Program-made: the position numbers and the translations under genes | Source: Symsagittifera roscoffensis | Taxonomy: Eukaryota; Xenacoelomorpha; Acoela; Convolutidae | Reading direction: 5' to 3' | NCBI RefSeq assembly: GCF_963678635.1 | Contig: NC_087066.1 | Location: forward strand, 33,981,301 to 34,045,300 | Length of the DNA stretch: 64,000 nucleotides | Shown: piece by piece, positions 55,233-64,000 of the stretch | Layout: every line of letters begins with the position of its first letter | Position numbering within the stretch: the stretch's first letter is position 1 | The notes under the pieces: generated by a model | The model's input: the letters and a program-made list of their open reading frames with translations, nothing else | Database searches by the model: none | Told to the model about the DNA's origin: nothing

Positions 55233-58200
55233 CGAAACCCCAGATGATGATGAAATCTTTCCTTTTATAGTAGATGCAACCACTGATAGAGGACAGCATA
55301 TATTTTGCAAAAATTTACTATTAAATTTATTTGAACCCGGAATCAGTCCATGTAAAACAGAGTTCCCAGATGTAAAAATCAAAAGACAAATCATAGACCA
55401 CTACTTAAAAGATATATGCAACATAACACAACAGTATGGAATCTACTCCATAGAATTCACCTCACCAAACCATAATAATAGAAAATATACAATTCAAACA
55501 GACGATCTTGATTTAGAATTTTCAAAAGTTTTTTCAGAATATATAAAAAGCATCCAATATCATAACTCACAAAGAGCAAACTCCATATTCACCAATGAAG
55601 TTTTCGCAATAATATATAGTTATATTTCGATATTAGAAAACGAAATCCCAATAACAAATGTCTCACCGACAGAAACATCTAAACATTTAAGAGTACGACA
55701 TGAAATCACACTACTCTCTAGTTATTTAAACATCATTAAAGAAAATTTCACGAAAGACGACGTTTCACAACATACAAAACACGATCTACAAAAAATTTTG
55801 GCATGGTTCATAATAGATTATTTCACACACAATATTGATTTAATTGCACAAGCAAGAAAAAATTTTAGACCCCAAAACTCGAACGATGATACCGCTATCA
55901 CAGAACAATCAGATTATGTTTGGGACCCCGAATGGTCTCATCCCGCATTTATAAGCTTCCCACAATCAATCTCAAGTCAAGCAATAAGTACGATATCTTA
56001 CATAAGAGATTATGTAAAAATAATACCATTCACCATTGATGCAACACCATTAAACTATCATACATTTTTGCCCGATACACAAAATAATAGTTTAAACTCT
56101 ACAGTCATACACAATGAAAACCTCAATGGAACTAGGAATCTTACTCAACAAGATATCCAGACACCATCACACTTCATAAATGAAGAAATTGTACACACAA
56201 CAACTACACAACAAAGTATTTCACCAATACGCCCAAATTTAACAACACCAAGAAATACAAATCCTTCACAAACACAGGTAACCTTACAATCAACCGTTAA
56301 ACCTTCGGTTGCCCCTAAATATTCACATATGGATTACCAAACATACAGACCCATGACAATACCATCAAAAACACGCAAAACATTCACTAGAAACAACTTT
56401 ACAGACCATAATTATAATTATACACATCCATCAAAAACATATAATCAACCACAAAGAAATTTTAACCAATATACAAGATCTCGAAATTGGGATAACCCAA
56501 TGACCCAACCTAATTCAATAAATTTCCAAACAAATCCTCCACAGGATCACAGTGAAAATTACCCATTTTTTCAACAAAATAAAAATAAAAAACAGACATC
56601 TTATCAAATGGATTATTTATCCTCAGATGATGATTTCTTACAACCAGATATATTTGCACCAAATACTCAAGAATATCGTAGACAAGGAATACAGAAAACA
56701 CGTACAAATCATAGAAATTTTTCTCCACAACCAATAGATGCACAACATCAACAACCAATTCAACAACGAAATCTAATTAATACACAATCTTTTCAACCAA
56801 TTCAACAACAAAATCCAATGACTGCACACTCGTATCAACCATCACAAATGCAAAATGAAATACCACTCCCATATTATCTCCAACAACATGAAATAACAAG
56901 AAACCAACTTTCAAATTTTTCTCAAATGCCAAATGCAGCAGAATCATTACAAATGACAATGAATCCATACCTTATGGGTGGATCATCAATAACATCAAAC
57001 AAACCTTTAATGGTTTTCACAGGAACAGACCCTGAATACTCTGTAGAAGATTATTTAAATGCAGTAACAGCAAACCTGATTTTAAATATTGGACCTGAAC
57101 CAATTAATACGCCACTACATCAAAACTGGATACATCGACGCACAGCGTTAATACAAACAACCTTAGATGGCGCAGCCCAAAAATGGTTTTCAGTTATACC
57201 TCTAGAAATAAAATCAAACTGGAAAAGGTTTACACAGGAATTTTCAAAAATGTTTGACTCCGAAAGAAACAAACAACAACAAAGAGTTTTATGTAATGAA
57301 ATTCGCAGATTACCAAACGAAACCATCAAGCAATTAGCAGTACGAATCGAAACACTAGTTCGAAAAGCATATTCACTAAATACACACGACTATAAAAACA
57401 CAAAGATGACAGAAATCTTAATGATGACCTTAACACCACAATTAAGGAAAATAGCAATAAAAAAGAGAGCATCCCATCCTTCTTCAATTCGAGAACCCGA
57501 TTTAGATTTTCGAAAACTAGTAGACAAATTAGAACAAGCAGAAATCACGATGAAACTAGAAGAAACGGAAAATCTGAAATTACAATACGTTAACAGAATT
57601 GAAACGACTCCCACTAATATTAATAATATACAGGAATCAGAGACAGACCTCGTTGAAAAAATCACTGAAATACTCAATATTTACGAAAAGAACCCAAACT
57701 TTAAAGGCAAACCATCTTTCAAAAAATGGTGTAATTATTGCCGACGATACGGACATAGTATTTCCGAATGTAGACAAAAACAGCAAGACAATCAAAATAA
57801 ACCTCAAAAATATAAAGAACCAAATAAATCATTCTATCAATACATGAAAAAAAATCAAAATCTACCGAACAAAACAGTCTACAGCAACAACAGTTCAGGA
57901 AAACCACTCCCGAACAATACAAATTATACAAGAAATCAATCACCATATAACTCAAGTTATAGAGGAAGATCACCAGAACGAAGAAACACGCATAATTCAT
58001 CACAAAATCACTACAATAGACCAAATAGTCGAAATAACTACTCCAGATCACATTCAAATACACAACGATTTGTTTCTAGATCTAATTCCCAATCAAGAAA
58101 TAACTACTATCCAAACAACCAATCACGAAATTCATCATACAATAGGAATAGAAACTACTCCTATAATCGAAATAGAAGTTATTCAAACAACCGAAACCAG

Positions 58201-59745
58201 AATTACCCGAACAATCAATCAAGGAATAACTCATATAATAGATCGAACTTTAACAGACCAAACAATAATTACCAAAACAGATCGCGAAATAATTCACAGA
58301 ATCGACACTCAAGTTATAATAATCGTTATAGAAATTATTCCCAATCACCACACCGGAATAATAATAACTATAATAATTCTAATAATCGCCACAGAAGTAG
58401 TACACCTAAACATCAAAGACATATTAATCAAGTACAAACTAATCCAGAAACAACATCAGACCCTCCAGGTATTGATGACACAGTAACTGATACGTTACAA
58501 CTCAATCAAATAAACTGTACATCATCAGATTCAGAAAGTGATACTGAAAACACTCTTTCTATCAATATGATAAAAGTCGAAAATGACTATGAATCTGTCA
58601 TATATGAACAACCCTTTTCATCACACATATATGAAAATCAATCAGAATTTCTTCAAAATTATTACACTACACCCATAAATTCCACACCAACGACGCAAGA
58701 AACAAACGAGATTAACACAACAAATCAAACCAATAAAAATACCAAAACAAAATGCTTGAATACAAACCATATTTATCAAAATATACAAAAAGAACAACCC
58801 AAAGAAAAAATTTGGACAATACCATTTCTCTTAGAAAGCCCAAGAAATAAAGAATTTCAACCACCAGACCTTGAAATAGATTTTTTAATTGATTCAGGAG
58901 CAGAATCAAACATAATAAACATCCCCACATGGAATGAAATAAAAACCTTACACCCAAAGCTAACACCTCTTGAAACCTCCAGTAAGTTAGCAACAGCACA
59001 AGGATCAACATTGATAAACTACGGAAAAATCCAATTATTTCTCCTCCCCACCAGAACAATGGAGCAAAGCAAAATTTTAAATAAGCCATTTAAACAAATA
59101 TTCCATATCACTGATATTAAATATAATATCATTGGAATACCATTTATTTCGAAGTATATACCAACAATTAACATCCTAAATAGTAAAATATTAATCAAAG
59201 ATAAATATACAAAAACAAAAGAAACATCCTTAACATTTTTTCAAAGATTAAATAAACAACCACCATTCTTTTCAAAATTCTACCCGATATTTAACCAACA
59301 AAGAAAACACCTAAAACCACTATCAGGAAATATCTATAATTTTTCAATCAAACAAGTTCACCAATATGATAAAGAACAAAACAAACAAAAATTTTATATG
59401 TCAGATTTTGAATTCAAACCTATTCACAAATTTTTCAAAATCACAATCTCATCCATAAAATATTTGAAAAATTCGAATTCAGATATCATTTCCTTACATG
59501 TCTATAACAACACACCTTACCAAGTAACATTACCTTTAGGACTTTTAGGATATTGTGAAACCAACGCTACAATATCACCAATACACGAAAAAGCCTATCG
59601 CGTAAATAATATACTCCAATTACTAGATATTTGCCAATCTACAATTCTTAATGAAGAATTATCTATAAATAATATAATAAGTAACGAAATAGAAATACGG
59701 ATTATTTCACAAAAACTCCATATTTCAAACCTACATTCAACATAA
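55207..59745 (+). CDS. Gag-protease polyprotein of Gypsy element 2 (1512 codons, intact)
   Basis: Intact. Residues 1-240 are an N-terminal region without known domains. A Gln/Asn/Pro-rich stretch runs to ~590. A capsid-like retrotransposon gag domain is at ~600-790 (FTGTDPEYSVEDYLNAVTAN, LDGAAQKWFSVIPLEIK, FSKMFDSERNKQQQRVL). A CCHC knuckle is at 57729-57770 (CNYCRRYGHSISEC). A ~180-residue Asn/Arg/Ser/Tyr-rich low-complexity region follows (57880-58420). The protease has FLIDSGAESNIIN (58888-58920) and YNIIGIPFISKY. Gag assembles the particle and protease matures it. At 1512 codons it is long for Gag plus protease. The RT lies in the -1 frame with a 61-base overlap. Confidence 0.88.
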   Translation: MSSTHTPGDETPDDDEIFPFIVDATTDRGQHIFCKNLLLNLFEPGISPCKTEFPDVKIKRQIIDHYLKDICNITQQYGIYSIEFTSPNHNNRKYTIQTDDLDLEFSKVFSEYIKSIQYHNSQRANSIFTNEVFAIIYSYISILENEIPITNVSPTETSKHLRVRHEITLLSSYLNIIKENFTKDDVSQHTKHDLQKILAWFIIDYFTHNIDLIAQARKNFRPQNSNDDTAITEQSDYVWDPEWSHPAFISFPQSISSQAISTISYIRDYVKIIPFTIDATPLNYHTFLPDTQNNSLNSTVIHNENLNGTRNLTQQDIQTPSHFINEEIVHTTTTQQSISPIRPNLTTPRNTNPSQTQVTLQSTVKPSVAPKYSHMDYQTYRPMTIPSKTRKTFTRNNFTDHNYNYTHPSKTYNQPQRNFNQYTRSRNWDNPMTQPNSINFQTNPPQDHSENYPFFQQNKNKKQTSYQMDYLSSDDDFLQPDIFAPNTQEYRRQGIQKTRTNHRNFSPQPIDAQHQQPIQQRNLINTQSFQPIQQQNPMTAHSYQPSQMQNEIPLPYYLQQHEITRNQLSNFSQMPNAAESLQMTMNPYLMGGSSITSNKPLMVFTGTDPEYSVEDYLNAVTANLILNIGPEPINTPLHQNWIHRRTALIQTTLDGAAQKWFSVIPLEIKSNWKRFTQEFSKMFDSERNKQQQRVLCNEIRRLPNETIKQLAVRIETLVRKAYSLNTHDYKNTKMTEILMMTLTPQLRKIAIKKRASHPSSIREPDLDFRKLVDKLEQAEITMKLEETENLKLQYVNRIETTPTNINNIQESETDLVEKITEILNIYEKNPNFKGKPSFKKWCNYCRRYGHSISECRQKQQDNQNKPQKYKEPNKSFYQYMKKNQNLPNKTVYSNNSSGKPLPNNTNYTRNQSPYNSSYRGRSPERRNTHNSSQNHYNRPNSRNNYSRSHSNTQRFVSRSNSQSRNNYYPNNQSRNSSYNRNRNYSYNRNRSYSNNRNQNYPNNQSRNNSYNRSNFNRPNNNYQNRSRNNSQNRHSSYNNRYRNYSQSPHRNNNNYNNSNNRHRSSTPKHQRHINQVQTNPETTSDPPGIDDTVTDTLQLNQINCTSSDSESDTENTLSINMIKVENDYESVIYEQPFSSHIYENQSEFLQNYYTTPINSTPTTQETNEINTTNQTNKNTKTKCLNTNHIYQNIQKEQPKEKIWTIPFLLESPRNKEFQPPDLEIDFLIDSGAESNIINIPTWNEIKTLHPKLTPLETSSKLATAQGSTLINYGKIQLFLLPTRTMEQSKILNKPFKQIFHITDIKYNIIGIPFISKYIPTINILNSKILIKDKYTKTKETSLTFFQRLNKQPPFFSKFYPIFNQQRKHLKPLSGNIYNFSIKQVHQYDKEQNKQKFYMSDFEFKPIHKFFKITISSIKYLKNSNSDIISLHVYNNTPYQVTLPLGLLGYCETNATISPIHEKAYRVNNILQLLDICQSTILNEELSINNIISNEIEIRIISQKLHISNLHST

Positions 59746-61240
59746 GTAACTACACAGAGGACCAACAAAAATTTTTAACAATGTTTAATTTCCAACATTC
59801 ACAAATAACACAAGACGAATTCGAAAAGTTAGCCAAACAGCTAATTAAATACTCATCAGTCTATGCAACATCAAAATTCGATGTTGGAAAAATCAGTTCA
59901 TCACTACATCTCCCGTTAAAACCAGACGTAGTTTTCAAAAAACAGAGAGCAAGTAAAGTACCAATTCACTTACATGATAAAGTGAACAGATTACTCGATA
60001 TTTTAGAACAATACAACATTATATCACCAGTTAATAAAGAAGAACAACCAAAAGGGAACACATTCATCAACCCCGTTATCATTCTAGCTAAAGGAGAATC
60101 ATTAAAAATCGTTCTCGATGCTAGATACCTCAATTCACTTATAGATGAATCAAAATGTAATTGGCCCATTGAACCAATACAAGTTATTTTAACAAAAATA
60201 AACGGCAAATACTTTACAACCGCCGATATGAATAGTGCATACAATCAAATGCCACTAGATGAACAATCACGACGTTTAACACAATTTGTTATCGGAAACC
60301 AACAATATGAATTCAACCGCTTATTCTATGGAATATCCATAGGACCAGCAGCATTTTCAGCTTTTATGAGCAAAATTTTTAGACCACTAATACTCAAGAA
60401 AAACGCAATCACCATTTAGACGATGTTTTTATGCAATCACAAACAAAAGACGAGATGTTCAATGTTTTAGAAAAATATCACCAAATACTTCAGAACGAAA
60501 ATCTGAAGGCCGCCCCCGATAAATCACACTTCTTTTTGACAAGACTTAAATTCTTAGGACATAATATAGAAAGAAAAACAATCACTCCATTGAAATCACG
60601 CATTGACGCTATTCAAAAACTTCAACCACCAACAAATAAAAAGAAAATCCAAGAATTTCTTGGAATGTTAAACTTTTTAAGTAAATATGTTTATAAAATG
60701 CAATTATATCTACGACCATTTTATAACATCCTTAGACAACAAAATAATTTTGAATGGAACACAGAACATCAAACACGATTTGAAGAAATAAAGAAACTTT
60801 TAACTGAACAAATTTCAAACACAATTCCAGATTCAAATCAACCATTTTATGCAATGTGCGATGCTTCGAACTTTGGCATCGGTGCAGCACTATTACAATC
60901 ACATAATGGTACAAATAAAATGAACCTCATATCAGCAAATTCTCGATTATTCACTCAAGCAGAGCTACGACTCTCAACTCTAATGAGAGAATGTACAGCC
61001 ATAATATATACACTGACAGAATATGAATTTCTGATACTTGGATCAAAACACCCCACAGTTTTATTCACAGACCATAAACCAATCATCTTTCTCTTTACAC
61101 AAAAATCTAACCCAAACCACCGAGTTTACAGATTTCAACTAATTCTAATGAAATTTCCAAACTTACATATAGTTTGGACTGCAGGAAAAAATCTTGCATT
61201 ACCAGACACCTTAAGTCGAAATACACCACCTGAATTACTT
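59685..61240 (+). pseudogene. Gypsy element 2 RT and RNase H, one-base break in the catalytic motif
   Basis: The frame opens at 59685 and reads ISPVNKEEQPKGNTFINPV, LKIVLDARYLNS, YFTTADMNSAYNQMPL (motif A) and QYEFNRLFYGISIGPAAF (motif B). It ends at 60417 because one base is missing just before the L-D-D of the catalytic motif. The other frame continues LDDVFMQSQTK, KAAPDKSHFF, FLGHNIERK and FLGMLNFLSKYVYKM. RNase H follows: FYAMCDASNFGIGAALLQ (Asp), LSTLMRECTAIIYTL (Glu), VLFTDHKPI (Asp). Otherwise open to 62098. A single recent lesion inactivates it. Confidence 0.88.
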
Positions 61241-63426
61241 ACTCGAAAAACAACAGTTGAAATACCCAAAAACATAAAATTCTACCTTGCAGAAAACGAA
61301 ACATCACCCCGATTGGAATGCAAATATGCAGTAAAAACTGATATTGAACAATCACAAATAAATAGTTTACAACATTTCCCACTTTATTTAGATTGTCAAA
61401 ATAATCATTATGAAGTTGATCTACTTGGAACATCAACTTTCAAACCAATCCCATATTCTCAATGGATAAAAAATAACACCCAACAAAAACGAACAAAACA
61501 ACACCCACCTAAGAAAGACCATTTTCCACTAGTTGAAAAAGAAAATTTAACTGATAAAATAAATTTATCAGGACCACAAACAAATGATTCAAAATACACA
61601 ATAAATCAAGTTTTTGACCTCCACGACCCACTTGATACAATACCCTTATCTAAATTCGAAATTGAAAACATTTTTCTCCCTCCAAGAGAAACAATTACAA
61701 TTTCAACACTGAAACAATATCAAAATCTTGACCCGATAATTAGACAACTAAAATCATGGCACAAATATAAAACTAAACCTGTCAAGGCAGATTCAACCAT
61801 TCTAGGAAACAAAACACTCCTCCGATACTTTCGCAAATTTAACAACACAACAATTAACGAAAATACAGACCTTTTAGAGTATAACCTGAATGAATCTACA
61901 GTTCCCTGTCTCCCTTTAAGTATGATTCTTATAGCTTTTAATATTTCACATACACAAAATATTAAAGGACACTCTGGATCAGAAAAAACATATTCAAATT
62001 TTATACAAAATTTTTACTTCCCAAATGCACCAATTTGGATAAAAGTACTATGCAATGATTGTATAGTATGTCAACTAAATAAACCTTACCCAAATTAAAA
62101 ACAAATAGCACAAAAACAAGATTTTAAAGGACAAAGCTTGTACTTTAACCATCGTATCTCATTTGATACTAAAGGACCAATTTCACCCTCATCCGAAGGA
62201 AACTCCTACATTATGGTAATTGTTGACGCATTTACACATTATGTAGCACTTAACCCAGTACCACATTGTAACGCTTATTACGCTTACACAACACTCTATG
62301 AACACTGGATAGCAAAATTCGGACTACCAGAAATTTTAGTTACAGACAACGGTACAGAATTCATAAATAATGAAATTATCACACTATGTCATTTATATAA
62401 CATTAAACACAAACCACTTACATCTCATGCACCTTGGACAAACGGCTTAGTCGAAGGTATGAACCGTTCATTACAAGAATATCTTAGATGTATCATCAAC
62501 GGAAATGATACAAAATATACCGAATGGTCAGCAGATGTAAAATTATTTCCCTTAGCATATAATTCACAAATTACGACAACTTTAGGAATGTCACCATACG
62601 AAATGGTTTTTAACCAAAAACCACGCAAACCAATAATGTTTACAGCAAATTCTCATAAAAACGCACAAGGTTATTGTCAACCAAATAAAGACTCAATTTG
62701 TTATAACCTACCTTTACATACACACGATGAAGATCATTTTCATCACCCACAAATTCTTAAACTAGCCTCCGCTACACACACCGAATGGATTCTAAATAGA
62801 GATAAAAAACACAATGAAATTTATCAAAAAATAACAAAAAAGTTATTACAAAGACAAAACATTAATGAACAAATCAATTCACGTTTTACACCAGCCTCCG
62901 AATTAAAAATTGGAACATTTGTTTTAATACCTAATTTTAATACTCAAAAGGGAATTTCTAAAAAATTACAACCCCTTCGAAAAGGACCATACCAAATAAT
63001 TGCAAGACCCACTGAGGTCACATATAAAATTACCGACTCAAACAAAAAAGAAATCGTTCAACATCGAACAACCTATTACCTTATTACCCAAAAGAATACG
63101 CACTCCGCGAATTAACTCAATTATATTCTTTCACAGGATTAAAAATCATTCAAAATGAACCACATCTGAAAAACACAGAACAAAATGATAACCCCACCGA
63201 AAATCAAAACACAAAACCAACCGCCACCAAAAACAATACACAAAACCATAAAGAATCCCCAAAACAAAGAAAAAATAGAAAAATGACCGAACAAATAATA
63301 CCCCAAGAACAAATCGACAAATCAGAAAATAGAAAAACAACAAGACTCCGAAATCAACCACGTAAAAACTATAAAATATTCATCCCCCAATCTAAAATTT
63401 TAAAGAAAGTGGAATTTCAAAAGTAA
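61241..63426 (+). pseudogene. Gypsy element 2 integrase and C-terminal tail
   Basis: In the RNase H frame: a linker, then the zinc domain (ISHTQNIKGHSG...CNDCIVCQLNK, 61940-62085) and a stop at 62096. The same frame resumes with ISFDTKGPISPS (Asp), VTDNGTEFINNE (Asp, about 62340) and WTNGLVEGMNRSLQEY (Glu, about 62455), a complete D,D,E core. It then reads IGTFVLIPNFNTQ and LRKGPYQIIARP, a GPY/F-type C-terminal module. After the stop at 63113 another frame continues YYPKEYALRELTQLYSFTGL and a basic tail to 63424-63426. Two lesions. Confidence 0.85.
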
Positions 63427-64000
63427 TTTTAACATTATACTTCACAATCTTGAAACCTCCGAAACATTTTTCATTTACATTTTTCAAAATAACATGCTGA
63501 CAAGTACGCAATAATTCTAGTTCAAAATAGACCAATAGGATTCATCCAATCCGTCACTTTCTCTAACTCAAACTAAGACCAATTAGACGAATAATATAGA
63601 ACTCCAGGCACATCTATAACTATAACTTTACGACCTCCAGGTCAAAAATAAGCAAACCACTCCATTTTGACAACTAAAATAAATATCACCATAATACCAT
63701 ACCCCTCCCTTATCTAATAACCCAAAGATCAACAATATTTCCCCAACTCAGACCACAAATACCCCCAAAACAAATTTGTTAACTTAGCCTAAAGTAACAA
63801 AATGAACATTTTAATTAGCCTAAAGTATAAAAATCTCACCATACCCCGGATCATTTGACAAACAAAAATAAAGAAAAAGACGACCTCCCGATCACCATGA
63901 AAATTGCCCCCAACAATTTTTTACAAAACTCAACCCACTTGTCAAAAAACTAATAAATAATCCGACCACACTAGAAAATCGCCTCAAACAGCAAAAAATA
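63427..64000 (+). other. 3' non-coding flank of Gypsy element 2
   Basis: A- and C-rich, no frame. A purine-rich AATAAAGAAAAAGACGA at 63868 could be a polypurine tract next to a 3' LTR that leaves the window; unproven. GACCTCCAGGTC at 63629 is a palindrome. AACTTAGCCTAAAGTA and AATTAGCCTAAAGTA at about 63780 and 63815 are a short direct repeat. Confidence 0.4.

Larger units (their letters stand above)
53095..64000 (+). mobile_element. second Gypsy-type LTR retrotransposon, A-rich coding strand
   Basis: Order: leader (53095-54764), small upstream ORF (54765-55232), Gag-protease (55207-59745), RT-RNase H (59685-61240), integrase (61241-63426), 3' flank to the window end. The plus strand is markedly A-rich and G-poor throughout, unlike the first Gypsy-type element. 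LTRs were not delimited; the 3' one may lie beyond the window. Confidence 0.8.

Noticed and set aside
60405-60431. Frame change in Gypsy element 2 RT as programmed frameshifting
   Set aside because: It falls inside the catalytic motif and destroys it, so it is a lesion, unlike the Gag-Pol overlap at 59685-59745.
1-64000. CRISPR arrays, rRNA, canonical tRNA, bacterial promoters or operons
   Set aside because: None seen; the repeats present are transposon-derived and the gene content is eukaryotic.

Overview
This is eukaryotic, almost certainly invertebrate-animal, nuclear DNA. The one recognisable host gene is an intronless PIG-C/GPI2 gene (18269-19132). Almost everything else is layered, mostly decayed transposable elements, plus two assembly gaps (200 N at 20191-20390, 23 N at 51161-51183). 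There is no bacterial gene organisation, CRISPR array or rRNA. I cannot name the species.

Layout. 1-6.3 kb: a dead non-LTR retrotransposon reverse transcriptase (RT) gene of the kind with a C-terminal restriction-like endonuclease, split by a Ty1/copia element inserted at about 1118-5190. 6.3-10.85 kb: a Penelope-like element (PLE) on the minus strand, with a partial copy in tandem (pseudo-LTRs). 10.85-14.95 kb: a related plus-strand PLE with ORF1, RT and GIY-YIG endonuclease. Both PLEs carry a PHD finger inside the RT domain, and their pLTRs carry a hammerhead-ribozyme-like motif. 12.42-18.44 kb: a recent ~3.07 kb tandem duplication covering most of the plus PLE and the 5' end of PIG-C, with a scrambled junction at 15366-15489. 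19.7-20.0 kb: a 5'-truncated LINE with a 15-bp target-site duplication.

20.4-48 kb is the most unusual part. A very large open frame (20391-26578, over 2060 codons, 5' end lost in a gap) is followed by an LTR-like block with a TATA box, a palindrome and AATAAA. Then come Gypsy-type gag, protease, RT, RNase H, integrase (a 1274-bp section present three times) and a macro-domain-like region. A second, decayed paralogue of the large protein follows (37749-46570), then a second LTR-like block. A third, inverted LTR-like block lies at about 50.2-51.1 kb. Read through its breaks, the paralogue shows a coiled-coil N-terminus and two successive SGNH/GDSL hydrolase-like domains ahead of some 1,700 residues of unknown function. 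The simplest reading is a family of ~18-20 kb LTR retroelements of order gag-PR-RT-RH-INT-macro-[coiled coil-SGNH-SGNH-unknown giant]. Their unity is inferred from order and the repeated LTR-like blocks and is not proven.

48-53 kb: a LINE ORF1 remnant (minus strand), AT-rich DNA with a tRNA-like stretch, and short hairpin/MITE-like repeats, two of them head to head around a 62-bp AT tract. 53-64 kb: a second, unrelated Gypsy-type element, strongly A-rich and G-poor on its coding strand. It has a long leader, a small basic upstream ORF, an intact 1512-codon Gag-protease frame, and a pol frame broken by one base inside the RT catalytic motif.
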